A DNA stretch of 64,000 bases, from NCBI RefSeq assembly GCF_000377565.1, contig NZ_KB898354.1, positions 1-64,000 of the forward strand, read 5' to 3'. Position numbers and translations under genes: made by a program. The notes below the pieces were generated by a model. It worked only from the letters and a program-made list of their open reading frames with translations, did not search any database and was not told where the DNA came from. Position 1 is the first letter of the stretch. Every line of letters begins with the position of its first letter. The DNA is from Rhizobium sp. 2MFCol3.1. Its GTDB lineage: Bacteria > Pseudomonadota > Alphaproteobacteria > Rhizobiales > Rhizobiaceae. Positions 1-8,147 of this stretch are shown here, one piece after another.

Positions 1-203
1 AAAGGCAACGGCCGCTCCGCTTTGGCCTTCTTTATCCACTTGTGAACAAGGTTGGCATTCACGTCGTGTTCCCGCGCCAGTCGAGAGACCGAAACGCCAG
101 GCTCTAAGCACGCTGCGATTAGTTGATCCCGAGAAGCCGGGTCATATCGACGGCGGCCGTCGCGACCAACAAGCCGCACTTGCAGTTTAGGAGTATCGTC
201 CAT
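1..203 (-). CDS. IS66 accessory protein TnpA-like, partial (C-terminus outside the window)
   Basis: An ATG at 203 opens a frame that stays open to the window edge (67 codons). The protein begins MDDTPKLQVRLVGRDGRR and then has a helix-turn-helix of the Transposase_8 / HTH_Tnp_1 type, seen in the stretch SVSRLAREHDVNANLVHKW and the basic residues after it. Such proteins are the first gene of IS66 elements and bind the element's ends. The frame starts about 80 bp inside the inverted-repeat tip, as expected. An IS3-type OrfA would look similar in sequence, but the GTAAGCG tip favours IS66. The gene is cut by the window edge, so its integrity cannot be judged. Confidence 0.72.
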   Translation of the reverse strand, partial: MDDTPKLQVRLVGRDGRRRYDPASRDQLIAACLEPGVSVSRLAREHDVNANLVHKWIKKAKAERPLP

Positions 204-209
204 GATTAG

Positions 210-234
210 GTGTCCACCTGTTTTTGGTGGACAC
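210..234. repeat. Perfect 9-bp inverted repeat inside the IS66 end
   Basis: Positions 210-218 and 226-234 are perfect reverse complements (GTGTCCACC and GGTGGACAC) around a 7-nt T-rich spacer. It lies between the element's tip and the start of tnpA, so it may be a transcription or transposase-binding element of the IS. Only the structure is seen; the role is inference. Confidence 0.6.
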
Positions 235-235
235 T

Positions 236-1318
236 TCATGCATCAGAGCACCCCTCTTCAGAAGGTGTGCAGAAATTCGCGCTTACGTTCAGGCGGCTGC
301 GGGCTTCTGGCTCGACGGAAATGAGCCGGGTCTGGTTGAGGACGTTGTTGCCTTGAATGGCGACGTCGAAGAGCAGGACGGCGACGGCGACCGGGAGGAT
401 GGCATGGGAGCCGGCCGCGCCGATCATCAGCGACAGGAAGGCGAGCGCCAGTGCCGCGCCGGTGCCAGCGGCGGAATAGCCGTTGTCGTGAAGCCAGCCG
501 ACGCGGCGGGCGGCGAGCGAGCCGGCGAGCCCGACCACGCCCATGAGGCCGATCTCACTCAGCGAATATGAGAAGGGCGGGGCGCTCAAGAGGAAAGTCA
601 GGCCCGTCCAGAACATGGTGAAGGTGCAAAAGCCGATCGAGCCGATTGCAAGCGTGATCTGGACGGAGCGATGCTTGCGCACGACCGCGGGCACGGAGGC
701 GAGCAGGCGGCCATAGGCGATGCGCGGCCTTTCCTTTTCGTTCGGAAGGACGCGCGTCAGCAGAATGGAGAACGACGCCGTCACCGCCGCCGCCATGAAA
801 TAGACGGTGCGCCAGCCGAACAGGTCGGCGATGAAGCCGCTGACGGTGCGCGACAGCAGGATGCCGATCAGGATGCCGCCGACGATCGTGCCGACCGTGC
901 GGCCGCGTTCCGTGGGGCTCGAGAGATCGCTGGCGAGAGGAATGAGCAGCTGGCCGGCCACGGTGGTCATGCCGACCGCGGTGAAGGCGGCGAGGAGGGT
1001 TGCGTAGGAGGGGGCGAGTGCCGTTGCGAGCAGCGCCAGGGCCGACAGGAACATGACGACAGGGATCAGCCGTCGGCGCACCAGCATATCGCCGAGCGGA
1101 ACGATCAGGACGATGCCCAGCGCATAGCCGATCTGCGTCATTGTCACCAGCGCGCCGGCCGAACCCAGCGGCACGTCGAGCGAGGTGGCGATGGCCGCGA
1201 GCAGCGGCTGCGCCCAGTAGAGATTGCCGACCGCCGCGCCGCCGACGATCGCAAACAGCATGGTCATCGCGGTCGACATGTGTCTGTGCGTCGAGGAGTG
1301 GTCGTCGGTGGTCGTCAT
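236..1318 (-). pseudogene. MFS transporter truncated at its 3' end by an IS66 insertion
   Basis: The protein has the major facilitator superfamily look: repeated hydrophobic segments and, between the second and third, the loop GDMLVRRRLIP typical of MFS motif A. Native sequence runs from the start at 1318 to the codon ending at 287 (about 344 residues). At 286 the frame enters the IS66 tip and adds about 16 foreign residues before a stop at 236. Related transporters are about 390-400 residues, so the last one to two membrane segments are missing and the product is probably non-functional. No convincing ribosome-binding site is visible before the ATG at 1318; an internal ATG 13 codons later is an alternative. 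The substrate cannot be predicted. Confidence 0.82.
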
Positions 1319-1433
1319 TGCGTTATTGAAGCCTGTGCATGTGTCGCGGATTTCGCCCGGCCGCGCGTCTTGATCATGGTGCGCAGGCCGGCCGTGGTCT
1401 TGCTATCGCGGGCTTGCCTCACGCTGTCGTGGC

Positions 1434-1464
1434 GTGGCCCGCCGTCATGATAACGGCGGGCCAC
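1434..1464. terminator. Possible terminator stem-loop between MFS gene and CMD/cupin gene
   Basis: A perfect 12-bp GC-rich stem (1434-1445 with 1453-1464) with a 7-nt loop lies 43 bp past the stop of the minus-strand gene ending at 1507. There is no clean T run on either side, so termination is plausible but not certain. Confidence 0.45.
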
Positions 1465-1506
1465 GTTTCGGTGCTGTTGTCCTTGTGCCTCATAGACGAG
1501 GCGGCG

Positions 1507-2709
1507 TCACTCGCCTTCGCCGCCTTTGGCGTAATCTTCGTCGGAGACCTTCTCCAGCCAGGTGACGACATTGCCATCCAGCGCCTCGGCGACCGCGAAG
1601 TGGCTCATGGCCTCATCTTGCGATGCGCCGTGCCAATGCCGGACGAGCGGCGGGATCCAGACGACGTCGCCGGGGCCGACAGCTTCCCTGGCGGCGCCTT
1701 CCTTCTGCACCCAGCCCTTGCCCGAGATGATGAACAGCGTCTGGCCGAGCGGATGAGTGTGCCATGCGGTGCGGGCGCCCGCCGGGAAGGAGACGGTCGC
1801 GCCGCTGATCGTGGCCGGAGCGTCGCCCTTGTAGAAGCCCGAGGTCTCGACCGCGCCGGTGAAATAGGCCTCCGGGGCGCTGGCCTTGCCCTGGCCGGCG
1901 CGGGTCACCTTGATGTCGGTGGGGACATCGGCCGGCGCGGATTGCGTGGCCGCTGCCTCGCGTCCTTCGAAGACGCGTTTCAGCACCGGCACCGCCGACA
2001 TCGCCCTTGGCCAGCCGGCGTAGAACGCCACATGCGTGACGACCTCGGAGGCTTCCTGGCGGGTCAGGCCGTTGTCCATCGCCCGGTTGGCGTGGAAGGG
2101 CAGCTGTTCGGGCTGGCCGATGGCGATCAGCGCGGCCATCGTCACCAGGCTGCGGTCGCGGGCGCTGAGATCCGGTCGCTGCCAGAGGTCGCCGAAGAGC
2201 GCGCGGTTGGTCAGCTCCGCAAGGGCTGGCGCCGTTGGGGCGACGCCGGCGTTGACGGTCGCGGTGCGGGCGGCCTCGGCCGCGGCTTCCAGTTCGATGC
2301 GCGCGGCGTCGCTATTGGTGACCGGTGCGATGGCGCGTTCGTCGAACACCTTCTTGGTTTCCATCACGGCGGAAATCGCATTCGGCCAGCCGGAATAGAA
2401 TGCGAGATGGGTGATCAGTTCGCCGATTTCGGCGGGCGTGACACCGTTGTCGAGCGCTCTCCCGACATGGCCGCCGATCTGCGCGGTCTTGCCGGTGGAG
2501 ACGATCGCGGAGACGGTGACGAGGCTGCGGTCGCGCGGGGCGAGTTCGGCTCGCTCCCACACTTCGCCGAAGAGGACGTCGTCGGTGAAATGTCCCAATC
2601 CGGGCGCAACGTCATAGACGGCGGGCGGTGCGACGCGCTTGCGTTCCTGAGCCTCGACGCCGGTCGCGGCGAGCGCCGTGATGGCTATGCCTGCGGCGAT
2701 GTTCTTCAT
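1507..2709 (-). CDS. Exported protein with two carboxymuconolactone decarboxylase domains and a C-terminal cupin
   Basis: The 400-residue protein starts with a signal peptide (about 1-20, hydrophobic core then VEA-Q). Two copies of the carboxymuconolactone decarboxylase / AhpD-like fold follow: one around 50-115 (ARDRSLVTVSAI ... ITHLAFYSGWP) and one around 180-250 (ARDRSLVTMAAL ... VTHVAFYAGWP). A cupin follows around 300-370, with the metal-site pattern WHTHPLGQTLFII and a later RHWHG. Such fusions are known in proteobacteria, but their substrates are mostly undefined. Neither CMD domain shows the CxxC of AhpD peroxidases, so thiol peroxidase activity is unlikely. It is on the same strand as and 99 bp downstream of the alcohol dehydrogenase at 2809, so the two may be co-transcribed. 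Confidence 0.85.
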   Translation of the reverse strand: MKNIAAGIAITALAATGVEAQERKRVAPPAVYDVAPGLGHFTDDVLFGEVWERAELAPRDRSLVTVSAIVSTGKTAQIGGHVGRALDNGVTPAEIGELITHLAFYSGWPNAISAVMETKKVFDERAIAPVTNSDAARIELEAAAEAARTATVNAGVAPTAPALAELTNRALFGDLWQRPDLSARDRSLVTMAALIAIGQPEQLPFHANRAMDNGLTRQEASEVVTHVAFYAGWPRAMSAVPVLKRVFEGREAAATQSAPADVPTDIKVTRAGQGKASAPEAYFTGAVETSGFYKGDAPATISGATVSFPAGARTAWHTHPLGQTLFIISGKGWVQKEGAAREAVGPGDVVWIPPLVRHWHGASQDEAMSHFAVAEALDGNVVTWLEKVSDEDYAKGGEGE

Positions 2710-2808
2710 CTCTTTATTCCTCTTTATTGTTCTAGGCCGTTACGCTTGATGCGCTAAATACCGGCGGGGCTCGCTCAGCGGTCGGCCGGGCAAGCCCCGT
2801 CTTTGGCA

Positions 2809-3825
2809 TCAGACGCGCAGCAGGGCCTTGATGGCGCGGCGTTCGTCCATGGCCTTGTAGCCTTCGGCGACGTCGGCAAGCGGAATCTGCAGGTCGAAGA
2901 CCTTGCCCGGGTTGATCTTGCGGTCGAGCACGAGCTCCATCAGATAGGGCAGGTAGCGGCGCACGGGCGCCGGGCCGCCGAGCAGGCTCTTCTGCTGGAA
3001 GAACAGGTTCTGGCCGTCGAAGGTCACGCCGTGGGGAACGCCGACGAAGCCGATCTTGCCGCCGGGGCGGGCGGCGTTGACCGCCTGGCTCATGGATTCC
3101 TGCGTGCCGACGCATTCGAGAACGGAATCGGCGCCAACGCCATTGGTGAGTTCCTTGATGCGCTTGACGCCTTCATCGCCGCGTTCGGAAATGATGTCGG
3201 TAGCGCCGAACTCGAGCGCGAGATCCTGGCGGGTCTTGTGGCGGCTCATGGCGATGATGCGGGTGGCGCCCATCTGCTTGGCCGACAGAACGCCCATCAG
3301 GCCAACGGCACCGTCACCGACGACAACGGCGGTCGAGCCTTCCTGGACGCCTGCGGCATCGGCGGCATACCAACCGGTTCCAAGCACGTCGGAGACGGCG
3401 AGGAGGCTCGGGATGAGGTCATCGGCCGGCATGTCAGGCGTTGCGACCAGCGTGCCATCGGCAAGCGGCACGCGCGCGAAAGGCGCCTGGGCGCCGGTCA
3501 TGAATTCGCGCTGTTCGCAGGAGGACTGGAAGCCGAACTTGCAATGCGGGCAGGTGTTGTCGGACAGGCAGAAGGAGCCGACGACGAACTGGCCGGGCTT
3601 GACTGTTTTCACCGCACTGCCGACTTCGACGACCACGCCGCAATATTCATGGCCCATGGCGAGCGGGGCGGTCACTTCATTGGCGCCGCGGAATGGCCAG
3701 AGGTCGGAGCCGCAGACGCAGGAGGCCGCCAGCTTGATGATCGCATCGGTCGGCTTGAGGATCTTGGGTTCGGCAACTTCCTCGCATCGGACATCGCCTG
3801 GGGCATAGAGCATCGTTGCTAACAT
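2809..3825 (-). CDS. Zinc-dependent alcohol dehydrogenase family protein
   Basis: This 338-residue medium-chain dehydrogenase/reductase has the catalytic-zinc segment CVCGSDLWPFRG near residue 36, the GHEYCG signature near 58, and a Cys-rich loop for a structural zinc (four Cys around 85-103, with a wider first spacing than usual). A Rossmann nucleotide-binding stretch (VVVGDGAVGLMGV) lies near residue 168. It most resembles the threonine dehydrogenase-like branch that oxidises small alcohols or aldehydes with NAD(P). The start at 3825 is preceded by AAAGGAA at good spacing; a second ATG four codons later is possible. The substrate is not deducible. Confidence 0.87.
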   Translation of the reverse strand: MLATMLYAPGDVRCEEVAEPKILKPTDAIIKLAASCVCGSDLWPFRGANEVTAPLAMGHEYCGVVVEVGSAVKTVKPGQFVVGSFCLSDNTCPHCKFGFQSSCEQREFMTGAQAPFARVPLADGTLVATPDMPADDLIPSLLAVSDVLGTGWYAADAAGVQEGSTAVVVGDGAVGLMGVLSAKQMGATRIIAMSRHKTRQDLALEFGATDIISERGDEGVKRIKELTNGVGADSVLECVGTQESMSQAVNAARPGGKIGFVGVPHGVTFDGQNLFFQQKSLLGGPAPVRRYLPYLMELVLDRKINPGKVFDLQIPLADVAEGYKAMDERRAIKALLRV

Positions 3826-4210
3826 GGCGGAATTCCTTTTCTGTTTTAATCTGGCCTGTCTTCAATCTGAAGCGTCGTGTCGCCGGACAGTCGACCGGTC
3901 TATAGCGAGGTCGAGGGGCGGGGCATTGCAGATCCGTTCGCGCCGGATAAACCATCCGCCGCCGGCGTGGTCGCTTCCAAGTGTGCGCCCGTCCGCAGCT
4001 TCCAGCAACTATTCGCGGGCACTCTACATCGCGTCGGGCAAGCTTATTAGGCGCTGAGTTCGGGATGAACCTATGCGCTTCGTTCATGAATGGCGCGCCG
4101 GCTCGACTGCTGCCGCCGGCTATACTTGAATTGCGCAGACAGCGTGACGCCAGCTTCGAGCGTTATTGGTCGCGCCACAGTGTAAGCTGATACAATTCGG
4201 GATATGCGCA
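3826..4210. other. Divergent intergenic region between alcohol dehydrogenase and nucleotidyltransferase operon
   Basis: About 385 bp without a convincing gene. It must hold the promoters of the minus-strand dehydrogenase and of the plus-strand operon starting at 4211. I see no strong palindrome or riboswitch-like structure. Confidence 0.5.
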
Positions 4211-4972
4211 ATGTTGAACATCGTCGTACCAATGGCAGGGCACGGAAGCCGCTTCGCCAAGGCCGGCTATACTCTTCCCAAGCCACTTCTGCCCGTGCAC
4301 GGCGTGCCGATGATCCGGCTGGTGATCGAAAACCTTCGCCCGTCCGTCGAGCATCGTTTCATCTTCATCTGCCAGGCCGCGCATGTCAGGGAGCATGGGC
4401 TGGGCGAGAACCTGCGCGCCTGGGCACCGGGCTGCGAGATATTTCTCGTCGAGCAGGTGACCGAGGGTGCTGCTTGCACGGTGCTGCTCGCGCGTAACGA
4501 GATCGACAACGATCAGCCGATGATGATCGCCAATTGCGACCAGTATATCGACGTCGATATCGACGATTATCTTAAGGCCATGGGCGATCTCGACGGGATG
4601 ATCATGACGATGACGGCGGATGATCCGAAGTGGAGCTTCGTCTCCTTCGGCGCCGATGGCTATATCGACAACGTCGTCGAGAAGCAGGTGATTTCCGATC
4701 ACGCGACCGTCGGGATCTACAATTTCCGCAAGGGCTCGGACTTCGTTTCCTATGCGGATCGGATGATCGAGCGCGACTTCCGCGTCAACGGCGAGTTCTA
4801 CGTGGCGCCGGTCTATAATTTCATGATCGAGGACGGCTCGAAGATCGGCGCTTACTCCATCGGCTCGGTGGATGCCGGCATGTACGGTCTCGGCGTGCCT
4901 GAGGATCTCACCCATTTCCAGAGCCTGCCTCTGTCCGTCGACGTGACGCGCTCGCTGGGTGCCTCGCTATGA
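4211..4972 (+). CDS. Sugar-phosphate nucleotidyltransferase family protein (first gene of five-gene operon)
   Basis: The 253-residue protein begins MLNIVVPMAGHGSRF and has the full nucleotidyltransferase signature GxGxRF followed by LPKPLLP, whose lysine contacts the sugar phosphate. A metal-binding Asp follows in MIANCDQY. Enzymes of this family transfer a nucleotide from an NTP to a phosphorylated sugar or small alcohol, giving an activated donor. The ATG at 4211 was chosen because the family's beta-strand begins right there; a TTG 45 bp upstream would add an atypical tail. The stop overlaps the next start (ATGA at 4969-4972). Its paralogue lies three genes downstream (6271-6993). Confidence 0.85.
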   Translation: MLNIVVPMAGHGSRFAKAGYTLPKPLLPVHGVPMIRLVIENLRPSVEHRFIFICQAAHVREHGLGENLRAWAPGCEIFLVEQVTEGAACTVLLARNEIDNDQPMMIANCDQYIDVDIDDYLKAMGDLDGMIMTMTADDPKWSFVSFGADGYIDNVVEKQVISDHATVGIYNFRKGSDFVSYADRMIERDFRVNGEFYVAPVYNFMIEDGSKIGAYSIGSVDAGMYGLGVPEDLTHFQSLPLSVDVTRSLGASL

Positions 4973-5637
4973 TCGAGGTTCTGAGCCATCGCGGCTACTG
5001 GAAGACGCCTGAGGAGAAGAACTCGGTCGAGGCCTTCGTTCGCTCCTTCTCGCTCGGCTTCGGCACGGAGACCGATGTGCGCGACAGCCAGGCTGATGGT
5101 GCGCCTTCGATCGTCATCTCGCACGACATTCCGCGCGGGGGAGAGATCTCGTTCGCCGAGTTGCTCCGGATCGCCAAGCAACACGGCTCGCCGCTACTTG
5201 CGCTGAACATCAAGGCCGATGGTCTGCACGACATGCTGGCCGAAGTGCTCTCAAGCGAAGGCTACAGCAACTATTTCCTGTTCGATGCATCGGTTCCCGA
5301 TCTCATCCAGGGCGTGAAGCGCAAGATGGTGTCGTTCACGCGTCTCAGCGAGTATGAGCGCGAGGCCTCGCTCTATGACGATCCCGGCGTGACCGGTGTA
5401 TGGATCGACAACTTCCTGCCGGGGCGCTGGTACGACGCGGCGCTGATCGAGCGCATTCTTGCCGACGGCAAGCAGGCGACGCTGGTGGCGCCGGATCTTC
5501 ATGGCCGCCACGACGAATATGAACCATTTCTCCAGTGGCTAGTGTCTTCGGGGCTCAACGAGCGGGACGGGCTTTCCGTCTGCACCGACTTTCCGGAGCG
5601 CGCGCAACTGATATTGACAGGCCGGGACGCAGCATGA
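4969..5637 (+). CDS. Glycerophosphodiester phosphodiesterase-like protein
   Basis: The 222-residue protein starts with the HRG motif (SHRGYW) and has an acidic metal-binding pair in TETDVR plus a downstream SHD, matching the active-site plan of the GDPD family (TIM barrel, Ca or Mg dependent). The usual ENT of the family is KNS here. GDPDs cleave glycerophosphodiesters to glycerol-3-phosphate and an alcohol. In this operon it might process a phosphodiester-linked substituent or precursor; that is inference. There is no signal peptide, so it should be cytoplasmic. It overlaps both neighbours by 4 bp, showing translational coupling. Confidence 0.78.
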   Translation: MIEVLSHRGYWKTPEEKNSVEAFVRSFSLGFGTETDVRDSQADGAPSIVISHDIPRGGEISFAELLRIAKQHGSPLLALNIKADGLHDMLAEVLSSEGYSNYFLFDASVPDLIQGVKRKMVSFTRLSEYEREASLYDDPGVTGVWIDNFLPGRWYDAALIERILADGKQATLVAPDLHGRHDEYEPFLQWLVSSGLNERDGLSVCTDFPERAQLILTGRDAA

Positions 5638-6260
5638 CCACGCTTAAGGCGATTATCTTCGACATGGACGGCGTGCTGATCGACGCACGCGAATGGCACT
5701 ACGAGGCGCTGAACCGGGCGCTCGAGCTCTTCGGATACACCATTCCGCTGCACGAGCACCTTACGATCTTCGACGGCCTGCCGACGCGGCGCAAGCTCGA
5801 GATCCTGACGACGACGCGCGGGCTTCCCGAGGCGCTGCACGGCTTCATCAACGAGATGAAGCAGCTCTACACGACCGAGATGATCCACACCAAGTGCAAG
5901 CCGACCTTCAAGCAGGAATACGCGCTGGCGCGGCTGCGGGAAGACGGATACCGGCTCGCCGTGGCGTCGAACTCGATCAAGAGCACGGTGTCGCTGATGA
6001 TGTCGCGAGCCGCACTCGACGGTTATCTCGAGTTCCAGCTCAGCAACGAAGACGTCAAGCACGGCAAGCCGAGCCCGGAAATTTACGTCAAGGCGATCAC
6101 CATGATGGGCCTGACGCCCGAGGAATGCCTGATCGTCGAGGACAACGAAAACGGTATCAAGGCGGCCAAGGGTTCCGGCGCGCATGTCATGGTGGTGAAC
6201 GATATCGCGGATGTGAACTATCCCGCGATCACCGAGACCATTCGAAAAATCCACGGTTGA
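5634..6260 (+). CDS. HAD-superfamily hydrolase, beta-phosphoglucomutase-like
   Basis: The 208-residue protein carries the HAD motifs in order: FDMDGVLID near residue 9 (nucleophile and general acid Asp), the motif II Ser/Asn region VASNS, a lysine in the KHGKPSPEIY segment (motif III), and VEDNENGIKAA (motif IV acidic pair). The cap is the small helical C1 type, as in beta-phosphoglucomutase and many sugar-phosphate phosphatases. It probably removes or moves a phosphate on the substrate of this pathway. The ATG at 5634 overlaps the previous stop. Substrate unknown. Confidence 0.85.
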   Translation: MTTLKAIIFDMDGVLIDAREWHYEALNRALELFGYTIPLHEHLTIFDGLPTRRKLEILTTTRGLPEALHGFINEMKQLYTTEMIHTKCKPTFKQEYALARLREDGYRLAVASNSIKSTVSLMMSRAALDGYLEFQLSNEDVKHGKPSPEIYVKAITMMGLTPEECLIVEDNENGIKAAKGSGAHVMVVNDIADVNYPAITETIRKIHG

Positions 6261-6270
6261 TGAGCTTGCG

Positions 6271-6993
6271 ATGAATATTCTGATCCTGATAGCCGGCGAG
6301 CCTCGCATCCAGGCGATGGAAGCCTATCCGACCGCGCTGGTGGAAATCAACGGCGTACCCCTGGTGCAGCGGCAGCTGGCCGAATGCGCCAAGATCCCCG
6401 GCCACCGCATCATCGTGGCCATGCAGAAGAAGGACCTGGCGCGCTACCACCTCGACGAGGTCGTGCGCCTGCTGTCGCCGGAGGCCGCGGTGGTCTCGGT
6501 CGAGGACGGCACGGAGGGAGCCGCCTGCACGGCGCTGCTCGCTGCCGGCTATATCGACAACGACCAGCCGCTTCTGATCCTCAACGGCGACGAATTCCTC
6601 ACGGTTCCCTTCGACGGCGTCATCCAGAACTTCGTGGAGCGCGAACTCGATGGCGGCACGATGACCTTCAAGTCGGTGCATCCGCGCTACTCCTTCGTTC
6701 GGCTCGACGAGCAGAACATGGTGGTCGAGGCGGCCGAGAAGCATCCGATCAGCGACAATGCCACGGCCGGCTTCTACTATTTCCGGCAGGGGCGCGATTT
6801 CGTGCGCGCAGCGAAGAACGCGATCCGCAAGGACGCGCGGCACAACAACATGTTCTATGTCTGCCCCGTCTATAATGAGATGGTGCTCGAGGGGAAGAAG
6901 ATCGGGATCTTCCCGATCAACGCCAAGGACTTCCATCCGATCAAGTCGGATCGCCAGCTGATCGAGCTGTCCGTGACCGAAGGTGACAAATGA
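6271..6993 (+). CDS. Nucleotidyltransferase-fold paralogue with a degenerate catalytic signature
   Basis: This 240-residue protein is clearly related to the product of 4211-4972. Both share TEGAACT..LLA, IDNDQP, the tract ISD.AT.G.Y.FR.G.DFV and a FYV.PVYN block. It differs at the key N-terminal loop: where the paralogue has AGHGSRF followed by LPKPLL, this one reads AGEPRIQ and AYPTAL. The glycine-rich NTP loop and the catalytic lysine are therefore missing, while the acidic NGDEF site remains. It may be a non-catalytic partner or regulator of the first enzyme, or it may use a different donor. It overlaps the downstream cupin gene by 4 bp. Confidence 0.8.
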   Translation: MNILILIAGEPRIQAMEAYPTALVEINGVPLVQRQLAECAKIPGHRIIVAMQKKDLARYHLDEVVRLLSPEAAVVSVEDGTEGAACTALLAAGYIDNDQPLLILNGDEFLTVPFDGVIQNFVERELDGGTMTFKSVHPRYSFVRLDEQNMVVEAAEKHPISDNATAGFYYFRQGRDFVRAAKNAIRKDARHNNMFYVCPVYNEMVLEGKKIGIFPINAKDFHPIKSDRQLIELSVTEGDK

Positions 6994-7316
6994 GCGATAA
7001 GCCACTCACCCTCAACGACATGATCGGCGGCTGGTTCATCGGCGACTTCGACCCCACCGTCGTCAAGACGGGTGCGTTCGAGGTCGGCGTGAAGCATTAC
7101 GTGGCCGGCGACAAGGATGCGGCGCATTATCACAAGATCGCGCGCGAGATCACGCTCGTCATCTCCGGCACGGTGCGGATGATCGATCAGGTGTGGGAAG
7201 CGGGGAGCATCATCGATATCGAGCCCGGCAAGGTCAACCAGTTCGAGGCGCTCACCGATGCGACGGTGACGGTCGTGAAGATCCCGAGCGCCAAGAACGA
7301 CAAGTATCTCGTCTGA
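6990..7316 (+). CDS. Small single-domain cupin protein
   Basis: The 108-residue protein is a single beta-barrel cupin, with a metal-site like AHYHKIAREI near residue 49 and a C-terminal half rich in short beta-strand residues. No signal peptide is present. As last gene of the operon 4211-7316 it may be an isomerase or binding protein for the pathway's sugar. Small cupins catalyse very varied reactions, so this is only inferred from context. A strong terminator follows at 7386. Confidence 0.75.
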   Translation: MSDKPLTLNDMIGGWFIGDFDPTVVKTGAFEVGVKHYVAGDKDAAHYHKIAREITLVISGTVRMIDQVWEAGSIIDIEPGKVNQFEALTDATVTVVKIPSAKNDKYLV

Positions 7317-7385
7317 TTGACCTGGAGGAGGGCGGTCGCGAATGGTTTCGCGGGCGCTATACTTTCAAGATAGCCCTATAAAGCA

Positions 7386-7426
7386 GAACGCCCGCATCGA
7401 TGATCTCGATGCGGGCGTTCTTGTTT
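7386..7426. terminator. Bidirectional terminator between convergent genes
   Basis: A perfect 15-bp stem (7386-7400 with 7406-7420) with a 5-nt loop is followed by TTGTTT on the plus strand. It lies between the 4211-7316 operon and the convergent gene ending at 7440, and should serve both. Confidence 0.85.
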
Positions 7427-7439
7427 GACTGCTTGCTTG

Positions 7440-8147
7440 TTACTCCGCGCGGATTTCGTGCAGAACCATGCCGGTGCTGCCTGCCATGCTGGTCAGGCGC
7501 GGACGGTTGAAGACCGTGTAGAGCGGGTTGTCGCATTCGGGGTTGGCGAACAGCGTGTTGGTGTCGAAGTAACCGTCCTCGATGAACTTCAGATTGTCGT
7601 GCATCGTGCGCAGATAATAGTACATCATGTGCAGATGACCGCGGCCGGCCAGCTGGTTCATGATCAGCGCATTGTGGAAGGCGGGAATGGCGGCCTTGCC
7701 GATCACGTGGATGGCATCGCCGACGCGGCGGTGATCGCGCCAGTAGTCGCGATATTCCCTCCAGGTGAAGTGGATGCTGTTGATGTCGATCTTCAGGTTC
7801 CAGGCGTCGAACGGCTTCTTGAAAGCCAGATCGAAGCGGACCACGACAAGCGCATCGTATTCGGTCTTCTGGAAGACGTGCTTGAGCGCTTCCTTGTAGG
7901 TCTCGGCCTGCGAGCTTCCGTTGGGATCGAGCAGGATCAGTTCGCATGGCGCGAATTTTTCCTGCAACTCGGCAAGCGCCGGGCTTTCATATGTCGCCAG
8001 ATAGACGATCGCATCCGGATTCCTGGCGCGGATCGGCGTGATCACGTTCTCAAGCAAGGACGTGGCGTTGTCCCGCCCGTCCATCGGCAGGCCGAAACGA
8101 TCCTTTTCAAGAAAGTTATGGCCTCTAATCAATATAGACAGTCGCAT
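7440..8147 (-). CDS. Conserved-looking protein of unknown function, possibly glycosyltransferase-related
   Basis: The 235-residue protein begins MRLSILIRGHNFLEK and contains an acidic cluster VVRFDLAFKKP around residue 105 that resembles the DxD region of GT-A-fold proteins. I do not recognise a named family with certainty. No membrane segment or signal peptide is obvious. The ATG at 8147 was chosen because AGGGA lies at proper distance before it; a GTG six codons upstream is the alternative. It faces the five-gene nucleotidyltransferase operon across a shared terminator, so a role in glycan metabolism is plausible but unproven. Confidence 0.7.
   Translation of the reverse strand: MRLSILIRGHNFLEKDRFGLPMDGRDNATSLLENVITPIRARNPDAIVYLATYESPALAELQEKFAPCELILLDPNGSSQAETYKEALKHVFQKTEYDALVVVRFDLAFKKPFDAWNLKIDINSIHFTWREYRDYWRDHRRVGDAIHVIGKAAIPAFHNALIMNQLAGRGHLHMMYYYLRTMHDNLKFIEDGYFDTNTLFANPECDNPLYTVFNRPRLTSMAGSTGMVLHEIRAE

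Larger units (their letters stand above)
1..286 (-). mobile_element. IS66-family insertion sequence, one end only (rest lies outside the window)
   Basis: The element enters from the left edge of the window and ends at 286. Read on the minus strand its tip begins GTAAGCG, the usual start of IS66-family terminal inverted repeats. The tip falls exactly where the MFS gene at 236-1318 stops matching its family, so the boundary is supported from both sides. Inside it lie a short hairpin (210-234) and the start of a tnpA-type gene (203 to the edge), which is the normal IS66 order (repeat, tnpA, tnpB, tnpC). The other end and the target duplication are not visible. Confidence 0.8.

Noticed and set aside
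671..2757. Plus-strand open frames opposite the MFS and CMD/cupin genes (671-1450 and 1339-2757)
   Set aside because: They are antisense to well-supported genes, have Arg/Gly/Asp-biased shadow composition and no family features.
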